From contig GG745357.1 in the NCBI GenBank assembly GCA_000151295.1, forward strand, positions 258,090-289,622: a DNA stretch of 31,533 nt, in the 5' to 3' direction. Position 1 is the stretch's first letter. Each line of letters starts with the position of its first letter. Positions 1 through 10,600 of this stretch are shown one piece after another. A program made the translations under genes and the position numbers. Below the pieces are notes generated by a model. That model ran no database searches and was not told the origin of the DNA. It saw only the letters and a list, made by a program, of their open reading frames with translations. Source of the stretch: Allomyces macrogynus ATCC 38327 (lineage: Eukaryota; Blastocladiomycota; Blastocladiomycetes; Blastocladiales; Blastocladiaceae).

Positions 1-560
1 CGACCGATTCCTACGCGGCGGCGTTTTCTCATTCTTCTGTCGGTCTCCGTTCGTGGTAGCCAGCTGGCTCTCATGCCGTTCGTGTTCTTTAGATTTGTAA
101 CCCAGCTCCCTCTTATGTCGTTCAAGTTCTTGCAATTTTTTCCTTGCATGGGATGTTTTCGAGTCGTTTGAGATGCACAGTCCATGCTGAAGCTCCATAT
201 TGTGGCGCCTGTTTGGCCGCATTCGCGTCGGCACGCCACTCGATCCACTTTGCTGCTCTCGGCTTCAGTTTGCGCGCGACGATTCTGGGATCGCGGCTGA
301 CGCGGCCATCCCGCCCGACTTCAAGCCGGCCTTGATCCGCAGCGAGTTCCACGCCGTGTGACCCTGATGCGCGAGCCGTTGCTCTGCTCGTTCCACTTCG
401 CTGACACTGACCGCGCAATCGCGCAATGCGTCGCCCAGATCTAACTGCCAGTCCAGCAATAATCGGCTGGGGTCTGCGATGTTATCGTTCCAGCCAGCCT
501 GGGTGAGGTTTGTGGGTGACAGTATTGTGAGGCGTGTTGTTCTTGGCAAAAACTGGAAAT
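1..560 (-). pseudogene. Possible partial unknown gene, frame-broken, runs off left edge
   Basis: I do not recognise this protein. On the minus strand, coding-like sequence runs from an intron-like acceptor near 495-500 (a pyrimidine-rich stretch ending CCCAG) through a segment reading ADPSRLLLDWQLDLGDALRD. It shifts frame near 310 into [16 protein letters not shown], then shifts again at a run of six A (about 136-141) into a charged, coiled-coil-like tail that begins RKKLQELERHKRELGY and stays open to base 1. The second shift sits in a homopolymer, so it could be a one-base sequencing error; the first could be a missed intron. The start and the rest of the gene lie outside or upstream. Alternative: chance open frames in GC-rich DNA. 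Confidence 0.3.
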
Positions 561-1470
561 ATATGTCCCCTGGCCTGGTCACTGATTGTTCCAGGGGTCG
601 TCTTGAGTTCGTCGTCGTTCTGATGTCAGTCTTGCTCATCAACACGATTCGAAAAGCAGCAGAACAGGTTTCCAGGCACATTACTCCCTGCAAGCCCAAC
701 GCCTTGACTCCAGAATCATGGGCGGCAAGCCGCGCTCATCGTATGCAATGCCATTGTTGCTGACTCTCAACCATCGATTTTTGACCTGTTAGTCTCTGGG
801 CAGGTTATCGCTCGGTATCAAGCTACCTTGGGAAGCGCAAAAAAGCCCTGGTAGACGATGGACTGAGACCTGGCGATTGTGTGGGGCCTCAGAAAAGCAG
901 GCGGCTGATAGTGCTACCGCGCTCGCAAAGCTCTACATCGTTAATAGTCGCGAGGGACGGCAAAAAACCATTGCCGACAGCATGCTCACGCAAACCAACC
1001 TCGCAACACTTTGCCAAGGGCCTGCTACTGACCGACATCCCAAAAACGATCTACCTGCTGCCGAGAAGGCCAAGGAGGAGAAGCAGCTCGCCACGTTATG
1101 CTCTGCGACCTTTTAAGTCGAGGTCGCCATCCATCGAGACGTGCATCGCCAGCACTAGTCACGAGGCCAAACCAAAGTACCAAGCTATCGTTGCACCTTG
1201 GAAGAAATCTTGTTGGAAAAGAGGCAGAAACAACATTGGTTAGATATTTGGAAGGTATGGTGGACAAACGCGTGCAAAATGTGCAAATATGCAAAATGTG
1301 CAAATGTGCAAATGTGCAAATGGCAAACACACAAAGCAATGCGCCAGCAAGTGAGCGCAATAAATATCTACAGTAAAAAACAGCAGCTTGGCACGAAAGC
1401 GAAAATCACAAATGAATTGGAGCGACCGATAACCGACGCAACCCAGACGCGCCCATGAGATACCGTGCAT
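561..1470. other. Intergenic stretch, no gene seen
   Basis: No open frame here looks coding in composition or family. It holds the short TGCAAAT-type tandem repeat at 1272-1326, listed separately, and the downstream flank of the bZIP gene that ends at 1471. Confidence 0.5.
1272..1326. repeat. Short tandem array of TGCAAAT-like units
   Basis: About seven imperfect 6-8 bp units (TGCAAAAT, TGCAAATA, TGCAAATG) follow one another without unique spacers. The array lies about 150-200 bp past the stop codon of bZIP factor 1, so it would fall in or just beyond that transcript's 3' UTR. The units are too short and spacerless for a CRISPR array. A regulatory role is not shown. Confidence 0.75.
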
Positions 1471-2354
1471 CTAATGCATGAGCGGGCCGTATTTGGCCTT
1501 GTAGAGGGCAAGCTCCTGCTCAAGGGCGGCACACCGCGCCAGAAGCTCGGTCGACGTCTTCTCGAGGTGGTCGACCTTGGCCTGCTTGCGCGCCCGCGAC
1601 TCGCGCGCCGAGATGGTGTTGTTGCGGCGCTTCTCGTAGGCCTTGCGCTCCTCGGGGGTCAAATGCGCGAGCTCGGCCTCGGTCATTTGCGTGTGCGACC
1701 GCTTATTGGCGCCACGCGGCAGGTTGATGGGCGCGTCGCGCGCAATCATCTTCTCAGGGTACGGCAGCTGCGGCGGAGGAGCGGGCACGACGTCTTGGTC
1801 TTGCGTGTGTTGGTGCTGAGGAACTGCGACGCCGTCGAGGTCGCGGTCGCGGGTACCGTCGCGGCAGCAGCTGGCATGGGTGCAGCCGGCGTCGCGAAGA
1901 CGTGCTGCAAGGTGACGGGCGCGGGAACAGCAAGACCAAGTCGTTGACCAAGGGCCTGCGCGGCGGCAGTCGCGTCATCCTCGTCCATGGCAGGGGAAGC
2001 TTGGTCGAGCTCGGGCAGACCGTCCAAGATCTTGTCCTCTTCATGAACCGTGGGCAATGACGTTGACGGCGGCGTCAGGAGCAGGTCGAGCAGATTCATG
2101 TCGGCCGGCGGGAACCAGGCAGCGCCGCCAGCACTGGTCGAGGCATACGCGCCGTTTTGCATGGCGTCGGCCACCGGCGCACCCATGCGCGCCAGGCCGA
2201 CAACCGCGGCCGCCGTGACGAGATCCATGTCCATGCCGCTGGCATACTCGGGGAAGCAGTCTTTGAAGAGCGCGTCAATGGCGCTAGCCTCGTAGCCAGC
2301 GGTGCCAGTGGCAGCGGCGAACGGCGTTGCGGCGTTGACGTCTTGGGCCTGCAT
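1471..2354 (-). CDS. bZIP transcription factor 1 (GCN4-like basic region)
   Basis: Nuclear DNA-binding regulator inferred from a C-terminal bZIP. The basic region carries the N-x7-R signature (NTISARESR), followed by RARKQAKVDHLE and a leucine zipper with heptad L/C positions ending ALYKAKYG. The N-terminal two thirds is Ala/Pro/Asp-rich and acidic in places (MDEDDAT), as expected of an activation region. I start at the ATG at 2352-2354, which opens MQAQDVNAATPF; upstream sequence stays open but has no coding character. The frame changes between the two halves. This is best explained by an intron with donor GTACCC at 1856 and acceptor at either 1816 (41 nt) or 1768 (89 nt, better pyrimidine tract), both in phase, giving about 264-280 residues. 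Target genes cannot be told from sequence; GCN4/CPC1-type amino-acid control is the closest analogy. Confidence 0.8.
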
Positions 2355-4010
2355 GGTGGCGGTGGTGGGTCGGTGTTGCGGAAAGACAGAGCACGATGGC
2401 AGCTGTCGCAAGACGAGCGCAAGTTGTAGTCGTCGTTGAGGGGGAGGGAGCAAGATCGGCAGGGCGTCCGCCGTACTTATGTCGCGACGGCGGTCGCTCT
2501 GAGGGCAGGCCACAAATGCTCGCGCGAGGAGCGGTTGGTTGAGTCCCTGGTCGAGTCTTGCCGGTGTGGATGAGTGGTTGTGGGGCAGTCGATCAGCGTG
2601 CACGCAGGCCTGCGATCGAAAAGCTGGCCACGTTCCCTGGTCGCTGAGGTGGTGTCGACGAGTGAGAACGAACTGACGTGGTTTGGTAGGTTCGGTTAGC
2701 AGCGTTTGGGGTGTTTGATCAGTGTTGATCAGTGCTGTTGCCGAGACTGACAGTCGTTTGCAGGATGTGTGGCGCTGAGGGCGAAGCACGAGCCGACCAT
2801 TACCACCACTTTCTCGATGGAGGATCAAACCCCTCAAAAGTTTTCGACTCACGGCTCGCTCAACACCACATAACCTTCCAGCCTTTCCCGCGCGCTTCAA
2901 CATGCTGCGCTTGATGTCGTTGGTTGAATGAATCGTTTCTGTTGCGCAGATCTCGACAGAGTCGCGCCTGTGGTTTTGATAGCTCATGGATGCTAACAGG
3001 ATAGCTTGCTGGAGAGGATCAAAACCGCGCTCGCGTCGTGCGAGAAATGCACGACCGCGAGGACCAGGGCAGAGCTGCGGCAGACCTGGAACGGTGTACG
3101 CGTCTCTGACGATCAGCCAAGCGGACAGATCTAAGCGAGGTCTAAACCACGACAGTTATGGACGGTGGGTGCCACGTTGGCCCTCGTTGCGTTGTAACAA
3201 CACGTCTGCGATGTGTGAGCGTGGTGGGCGAGCTCAGCGTGTAATGCTTTTAGACAGATGACGCTTAGTATCACTGACGGAAACCGGCAGAGTGTGGGTG
3301 CAGCAAACTCAAGGCTTGGGTCGCGATTCGTGAGCCGGCCCGCCCTTGCACACCGCAGTTTCACAGACGTGAGAAAATGTACTTGCATCTCTTGAGCCCC
3401 GAAACTTTTGACCGAACGGAGCCGCCATATTTCTCCACTTTCCACCAGGCTCGCTGTCTATATGGAAGCCTTGAAAAAGTTCCGCGGATGCCTCGTGCCC
3501 GACGTGGTGGTGCACGTGTGAAATAGCGTCGCATCATCCAGCTTGTCCCGCACGTCTCTCAAGGCTCTCGCCAGCTCTCTGATCTGAAACGAAGGCGCGC
3601 AGGGCGTCGGCCGTGCTCGTGAACTGACGCCACAAATGCAGCGCCGGCCGCCGCCCAAAGAACCATCAGCGCGAACCTGGCGCTAACCACACACATGAAA
3701 GCCTTGCTGCTGCGCGGTAGTCAGTTGCGGGCGGCGCGCGCCCACACCCACGCTGTGCACCGTCAAACGGGCGAACCATGGAGCGACTAGGGACTGCGAG
3801 CTCAGGTCCGCACCGCTGCTTTCTCCCACCACATCGCGTAAATAGGCCCTGTCCAGCGCCAAGTGGACGAGTGAACGATCACCACTCGCCCGGCACCCTG
3901 CTACATACGACGCTGGGTTCAACAGTTTATCGATCAGGATTGCCAGCCGGCAGCCAGCAATCGACGCACGCAGCGCGCACCTCGCTCTCGTTTTCCCAGC
4001 ATCCACCGTC
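2355..4010. other. Intergenic region between two divergent genes, no gene seen
   Basis: This 1.6 kb separates the minus-strand bZIP gene from the plus-strand membrane-protein gene, so it must hold both promoters. Open frames occur on both strands but none has family features or exon-like boundaries. I see no clear TATA box or repeated operator. Confidence 0.5.
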
Positions 4011-5508
4011 ATGGTCGCTGCAACGTCGAACCGGTTCACGGCCATTGCGTGTGTCGCTGCTCTGTGCCTCGCCATGATCGTGGCCACCACCGCGGCCGCT
4101 GATACTTACGCTGCCAGTCGCGACGATGACGACAATATCAATGTGATCAGTCTGGCCAACCCGCGCGTGCAGGCTTGCCACAATGCCATGACCGCGGCAC
4201 TCGCCAAACCGTGCGCTAAGGCTACGCGCAACGCGCTCTACACCATCTCGCCCGCGTGGAACAGCATGGTCAGCGCATCGAACAGCGACCGGGCCGCCAA
4301 GGAGGCGCAGGTAACTTCACTCCCATATTTGCAGTCGGGTTGGCACGCAACATCGTTGTATTCTCTCGTCGGGGCCATTTTTTGATCGGATCCTTTGCTC
4401 CTCCGTCATGCATGAATGAATGAATGCATACCACAGTATCTCTCGTTGCTCTCCAAACCACTTGACGCCATGTGCACGCCCACCTGCGCCAAGGAGTTCC
4501 AGGCCTCGGACAAGGCCATTTCCGATGCGTGTTCCGTGTTGCAGTTCCCCAACGACGAGAAGTTTGACGTTGACCAGCGCATCGTGCAGGCGGGGTCGCT
4601 GCTGGGCGGCTCCATGTTCTTTGGTTGGCAGGCGGCGTGCATGCGCGACCCAGTGTCGGGCGACCCGTGTGGCTACTCGCTCCCGCGCAAGGCGATGCGC
4701 GCCAACTTGCGCGTGGTGGCCGCGGTTCCGGCGCCGCCGTTTGCGTTTGCCGCGTATCCGCCGCCCCTGTCGGATCCGGAACCGAGCGCGGGTGGTGGTA
4801 GTGGAGGCGACAAGACAGCCGTTGTGGTGCTGGACACGCTCGCGCCCGTTGCTGCGCGTGCCGCATTTGATGAAGCTGTTGCTGAGGCCTACACGTCGTG
4901 CACCATGAACTCGGACGCCAAGGACGTGCTCTGTGGCGGGTGCGCCGTCGCCGCTCGACAAGTGCGCATTGTCGACAACCGGTCGGGCGCTGCTGGCCGC
5001 GCGTGGCAGTGGCTCGTTGAAAAGAATGTCGCGGCGCTGCCAACGGGCGATTCTGTCCAGCACCGCGCGACCACGGACCGCGACGCAGACGCCAAGATTG
5101 CGGCCTCAGTGCAACACGTATGCGGGTGGAGTCTGAACGTCGACGCCAAGACGCTGGCCGATGCTGGGCTCAAAGTGGACGACAAGACAATGCTCGTAGA
5201 CGTGCCGTTCATGTCTGGGTTTGACCACGGCGGGCTTGGAGCTGGCGGGATCGTTGGCATTGTGCTTGTCCTGCTCGTCATTTTGGTGCGTCCTCTTCAT
5301 GATTTTAATTGCTGTTGCGACCGTTGCTGCTCCACCAGCGTGATGATACCTCTTCAACGACTGATCACCACCTGTGCCCTTTGTTCACTAGGGCGGGGGC
5401 GCGTTCTTGTGGATTCGGTACCAGCGGCAGGGCGGTTCGTTGCTGCGGCTCCGCGCGTCGCTCAAGGACGCGTGGGAGATGCACCGGCCGCATTTCAAAA
5501 AGTCGTGA
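4011..5508 (+). CDS. Unrecognised Cys-containing type I membrane protein, three exons
   Basis: Three in-phase exons, 4011-4310, 4437-5285 and 5392-5508, give a 421-residue protein. The introns (4311-4436 and 5286-5391) have GTAACT and GTGCGT donors and CACAG and ACTAG acceptors. Residues 1 to about 30 form a signal peptide (hydrophobic AIACVAALCLAMIVATTAAA). The ectodomain has scattered cysteines (for example CTPTC, CGGC), suggesting disulfides, and a Gly/Ser-rich linker with Pro-rich sequence near residues 210-235. A single membrane segment (GIVGIVLVLLVIL, about residues 370-391) is split by the second intron. It is followed by a short basic tail containing WIRYQRQGG and ending HFKKS. Predicted topology is lumenal or extracellular N terminus with a cytosolic tail of about 30 residues. 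No family recognised; a cell-surface or secretory-pathway receptor or cargo protein is only a guess. Confidence 0.75.
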
Positions 5509-6050
5509 GGCAGATGCTGCAACAAGGGTGATGCAGATGCGACAATGAGGGTGATGGTATTGGTTGTGCACTGCAAAAGTTGTGTTGTTGTGCGCAGTTC
5601 TCCTGCATCAGGGCCTACATATAATTCGGGGAGTATGAAAACTTGATGCCAAATATCTAACCGCGAGACTGGAAATACAATCCAACTCGTCCTCTGCCCG
5701 AAAAATATGGCGAGCAGGGCAAGTCTAACAACTGTTTGAAAGCGTGAATGATACAGACCATCAACCGACTTGGCCTAGGATAAAAAATCGTCTTGATGAA
5801 TCGCAAAAAGCAAGTCCGACGGCCAAGGTCCACACAGTTCCTGCAGCCAGCTCTCACTCACTGCAGGGACACGCACTCGTAAGCGCCATGATAATGGCCC
5901 TCCAGTCAGGGACGACCAGCGGCGCCCTTTAGCGCCAGCAGTATGCTCTTTCTCGATTCACGCTGTTGTGATGCATGGCGTCAGCTTGAACCGTCTTGTT
6001 GCTTGCAGTATGAATGGGGGTTGTTTAGGTGGAAGGCCGTTGGTTGATGG
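5509..6050. other. Intergenic, no gene seen
   Basis: Flank between two plus-strand genes. It presumably contains the 3' end of the membrane-protein transcript and the promoter of bZIP factor 2. No convincing open frame, repeat or RNA gene is visible. Confidence 0.5.
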
Positions 6051-6837
6051 ATGGGCGGGAGATGGGCATTTTCTGGGTTACCAGTCAGCACCGTTCCTCT
6101 TCCGTCTCTGTCAAAAACGAAGCCGCGTCTGTCACGGAGCCGCAAGACCACGGTTGTTTCAAGTCGCTCAAATGCTGCCTCCGCTTCTGCGGCCATCGTC
6201 TCCTCGACCACTCCAACAATCCCACCCAACTCGCGCAAGACGGTCGTCAAGTGTCCCAGTCTCGCGCGCAGCCAGCGCGAATGGCCCAAGGGTTTCATTG
6301 CACCCACGGTGCCCATCAAGCCGGTTCGTGGGTTCAAGGGACGAGGCAACCCGGTCAATGCCATGGAGCTGACGGAAGAGGCCATTTCAAGGTTGCCATC
6401 GCACGAGCAGAGGCGGATACGGAACATGATCTCGGCGCGCATGTCGCGCGCTCGCAAGGCGGCACGCGTTCAGGCATTAGAGGAAGAGTACCATTCACTC
6501 GTTGCCCAACTCAAGACGGCCAAGCAGCAGTATCAGCGGGCCATGCAAAAGATTCACGAGCTCGAGGAACAACTTCATGGGGCAACTTGCCAGCCATGGT
6601 GCGTGTGCCCGACGACTGCAAGGTCCTCAAGCCGCTGCTGCCGCTGATCGACTGTGCATTAAGAAGCGCAACAAGTACGACTCGTCCTTGTCGCGCGTGC
6701 GCTGCGCCGCGCTGACACGGTTTCTTGATGAGGAGTGCGTCGCGCTCTATGCTGCCCTCAAGCGTGTCGCTCCCACTGTGGCCGCAACGTTCAAGCGCCC
6801 GCAGCCAAAGAAGTGGCAGCGGAAGGACAAGTGGTGA
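6051..6837 (+). CDS. bZIP transcription factor 2
   Basis: Predicted nuclear DNA-binding protein. A basic region with the N-x7-R signature (NMISARMSR) is followed by RARKAARVQALEEEY and a long zipper (LVAQLKTAKQQYQRAMQKI, then HELEEQL). The basic region resembles that of the minus-strand bZIP gene at 1471-2354 (shared ISARxSRARKxAxVxxLE), so the two look like paralogs. The Ser/Thr/Arg-rich N terminus has no known domain. The reading frame changes after the zipper. A 61-nt intron at 6603-6663 (donor GTGTGC, acceptor TTAAG) joins both parts in phase, giving 184 + 57 residues. The C-terminal part (ALTRFLDEECVALYAALKRV) is helical, with a basic end. The start ATG is chosen because downstream sequence is consistently open; an internal ATG at MELTEEAISR is a possible shorter start. 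Confidence 0.75.
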
Positions 6838-7624
6838 GGAGAAGTGGTGAATTTTTCTGATGCAGGGCCCGTGTTTGAGCGCTTCGTGGTCGATCAACGT
6901 TTGTGAACATCGTGTTGTGTCAAGCCTGGCCTGGCCTGACCTGAACCTACAAGGATCCACCTCTTTCTGCGTTACATTGTGGTGCCCACGTCCCCCGCTG
7001 ATACCTTTTGCTGCATATTTCGGTCCCGCTCGATCTTTACAAGATCAATTCATTGCGCTATTTCGGTTTGCTTGACAGAATTTTGGGCTCTGTCCCCACA
7101 ACGAGCACAGAAGAGTGACGTCGTCCCTATTTGACACACATTTCTCCCTGGCTGTTGAAGAGCAGGCTCATGGGCTTCAGATTGCCACTCTCCATGTCGG
7201 ACATCACTTTACTTGCTCTCATCGCTCCCCATCAACGCTTCGTTTGGAGTAAGAAATTTTTGCTCTGATTTCATCTGAGCCCAACGTGTTTGAGATTCGC
7301 TCGCACTTGCTGATTCTCCTGGATCGACAGCGCTTGTTGATCATTTTGGCGAGATGTAATCCCATGCTGAATCCCATGATGATCCATCATCTGCAACAGT
7401 GCTGACGCTGCTGAAGACACCTGGCGAATGGAATAAGCTGCTGTCGATCCGAGGAATTTCTGATATACAAGTTTGTTGCAATTTGTTGCTCACTACACAC
7501 TTGCCCTTGAAAAAGGATCTCCAGCCTTTCCTCATCTTCAAGCCGGATCGCATGCAAAACCAGATTCCATTTGCAGTGATACTCCTTCTCCACCTCAGCT
7601 TCACATCATTCACGCGTCCGCTCT
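6838..7624. other. Intergenic between convergent genes, no gene seen
   Basis: This lies between the 3' ends of bZIP factor 2 (plus) and tripeptidyl-peptidase II (minus). It is less GC-rich than the genes, as expected of 3' flanks. No open frame with coding character, repeat or RNA gene is evident. Confidence 0.5.
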
Positions 7625-10600
7625 CTAAAAGGGCGCAAGCGCCTTGGGGAACCGCACCAGCCCCCACTTGTCCTTGTGATCCGCCCACACGTCCCAACCA
7701 ACCTCGCGCAACACCTGCGTCTTGAGCGCTAACGCGCCCTTGACGTCGTCGGCATTCGCGGGCGTCTTGGGCGTATCCGCCAAATACTTGAGCACGGCCT
7801 TGACGGCGGCCCCCTTCTTGGCCGCACCCAGAAATTCCGCAACCAACAGCTTCAGCTGCTCGAGCGACGTGGCCCCATCCGGGTTCGCGCGCCACTGCCG
7901 CCACTCGCGAATCACCGCGTCCCAGGTCTCGTTGCCGTCCGCAGGGACCAGTCTGGTGCCGAGGATTGTGACGGCTTTCTTTTGCGCAGCGGCAACGAGG
8001 GCGTCGCGGCGGGATTCCGCGGCTTTGACTTGCGCGGCTGCCGCGGCCTCGGCGTCCTTGTCCCCACGCGCGGCGGCAGACGTCTTGGCCTGGCCCGCGA
8101 GCATCAGCTGCGCGGCGAGGTCGGCGCGGTCAATCGGCGCGAGGACCGCGTCGGCGGCCGCGGCCACGTCACCCTTGGTGGCCACGGCTAGGTCGAGCTT
8201 GGCCTGCAGGTACGGCAAATGCGACGCGTGCTGCTCGTCGAGCGCGGCCTCGAGCTCGGCACGTGCAGCCGTGTCGGCGTCCTTGGTGAGCGTCTTGTAG
8301 TGCGCAATCTGCACGTCGCGCAGCTGGTCAACGAGTGACGGCTTGTCCTTGGGCGAACCGTTGCCGGGCTTCTTGTCCCTGGCGTTGGTGATCGGGATCA
8401 CCACGTCCCCGAACCCGCCGTCAATCTTGTTACTGCACCAGCCTTCGCCGACCGTGATGGACCCGAGCAACAAATCCCCTGGGTTCGCGTCCTTGACTTC
8501 GGCGGGCACAACAACAAACAAAGCGCGCGACTCGCCGAGGTTCAGCGAGACCTTCGACGGCCACTTGGAGCCCTTGGTCACGGCGTCGGCAAACGACGGA
8601 AACATGTCGACCGACACGCCCTTGGCGGGGAAGTCCACGGCGAGCGGCAACGTCGAGATCCGTTCGAGCAGGGCCGCATCGTCGTGCCGCACCTGTACGC
8701 GCACCGTGTACTCGCCTTTGTCAAGCTTGACCGATTTTGGGTACATGTCGTGGAACGCAATCGTGCGCTGGAACACGTCGCTGACCATGAGCAGGTAGGC
8801 CTCGTAGGGCGCGTCGTAGAGCACGTTGGCGAGCCCCGGCAGGCTCGGCGTGACGGACGTGCCGTTCTCGGCGATCGGGACCGTGTAGGTGAGCACGAGC
8901 TGGTGCGTCGCCCGCGCCGCGGGGGTCACGTTGCGCGTTGCCGACACCGGAGTAATCGAAGAGTCCTTGGCGCGGACCCACTTGCGCAGCTTGTCGAGGC
9001 TGATCCCAATCTGCACGTTCTCCTCGCGCCGTACTTGACTGTGCACGTCGAGCCGCACGATCCCGTTGCCCTGCACGATCGGCGCGGCCAGGGCCGACGT
9101 TGGCGGTGGCGTGACGTTGATGCCATGGAACGCGAGCTCCACATCGACCGAATGCGGCGACGCCGCCGCCCACCACTGCGCGAGAGTCACTTCCATAGTT
9201 ACTCCGGGCACGACGCGGTGCCGCTTGGGCTCAAGCGCCTCGTTCTCGGCATTGCCAATCGTGACGCGGTACGTCTGCCCGTAGGTCGGGTACCGCGTGT
9301 GCGGGACGAGCTGCAGCGTGCGCACATAAAAGACGGCCGGACTCGGCGTCGGCGACCGCGTCGTGATCAACACATCGACAAACGACGCGCCCGCGGGGAC
9401 GGCCACAAACTTGCGCTCGATTATGCCAGGGCCCGAGGCCACGTTCTCCCACTTAATGGCCGCGCGGACCGTGTCAGTGATACGCACGGGCTTGCAGACC
9501 GTCACGGGCACCGTGAACAGCGGGCCCTTGCTCTTGGGCGCGGTTGTGTCCCAGGCCTCAATGGCCGCCACGTGTAGTCCGGTCCCGAGGGCCGGAGTGT
9601 CGACTTCCACGGGAATCCCGCGACCTTCGTGCGTGAGCGTTGCGAAGGCCGGGACACGCACCCATGGGGCGGTGGCGACGAGCGCGAGACGCAGGTCGAT
9701 CGCGAGCTTGAGCGCGTTCGCATTGTCGTGCGAGACGGGCGTCAGAGCCGGAAGACCCGTGTCGGGGTCGGTCGGTTCCGGCACGGCGTGGTAGAGCTCT
9801 GCCCAGTCGTTCTTGATCGGCGGAAGCGGGACCTCGGGCTTGACATTGACCGTCGCCGACAGTGGCGTATGCGACTCGTCGTACCCGCGCAGGTATATCC
9901 CGCGCGACTTCCCGTCGCCAATGCTCAAGTTGAACGTGACATCCAGGTCGCCCGCGTCCTCGAACTTGAGCAAGTGAGCAAACGCATTATCCGTCTGAAA
10001 AAACGGCCGCTTGAACGGATCCGGCGCTACCGGGGTACCCGTCGCCTGCACCGCCTTGAGCAGTCGCGCCGGCGTCAACTGCGTCCCGGCCTTGGCCTTC
10101 CACCCGGACACGAGCAGCGCAAAGTTCCCGCACGCGTTGGGCGACGACATGGACGTCCCATTCATCAACTGGTTCGGCGCGAGCTGGTAACTCGGGGCCG
10201 ACGTCACCGCCGACCCAGGCGCATAGACATCAACCCCCACTCGCCATCGGTCGTTGGCCTACGCGACGTCCACGTGTACTCGCACGGCGGGATCCTGCCG
10301 TGCCGGTCGTGCACGAGCGCGTCCTCGGCAGCCATTTGTGCAGCGCCGACATACGCGCCGACGGAAATCACGCCGGACGTGCACCCACCGGGCGCGCCCG
10401 AGGTGGACAGCGCCGGACCAGTGTTGCCCGCGGACGCGACAAAGATGACGCCGTGCCGGCGAACGGCAATGTCGCGGACGAGTTCGACGAACCGGCCGGC
10501 GTTGGGCACGTGCGCAGCTTCGCCGTACGACATGCTTGCGAGATCCACCTTGTTCTGGACCATGGCAAGGACAGCGCGCGCGAGCGCCGGGAACGTTTCC

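Noticed and set aside
1272..1326. CRISPR-like array
   Set aside because: Units are 6-8 bp, directly adjacent and without spacers; the genome is eukaryotic.
2355..2987. Upstream extension of the bZIP factor 1 frame
   Set aside because: Open by chance; composition is not protein-like and a good ATG with acidic/Ala-rich coding sequence begins at 2354.
1471..6837. Both bZIP genes as frame-shifted pseudogenes
   Set aside because: In each case a short intron with GT donor and AG acceptor restores phase, so decay is not needed.
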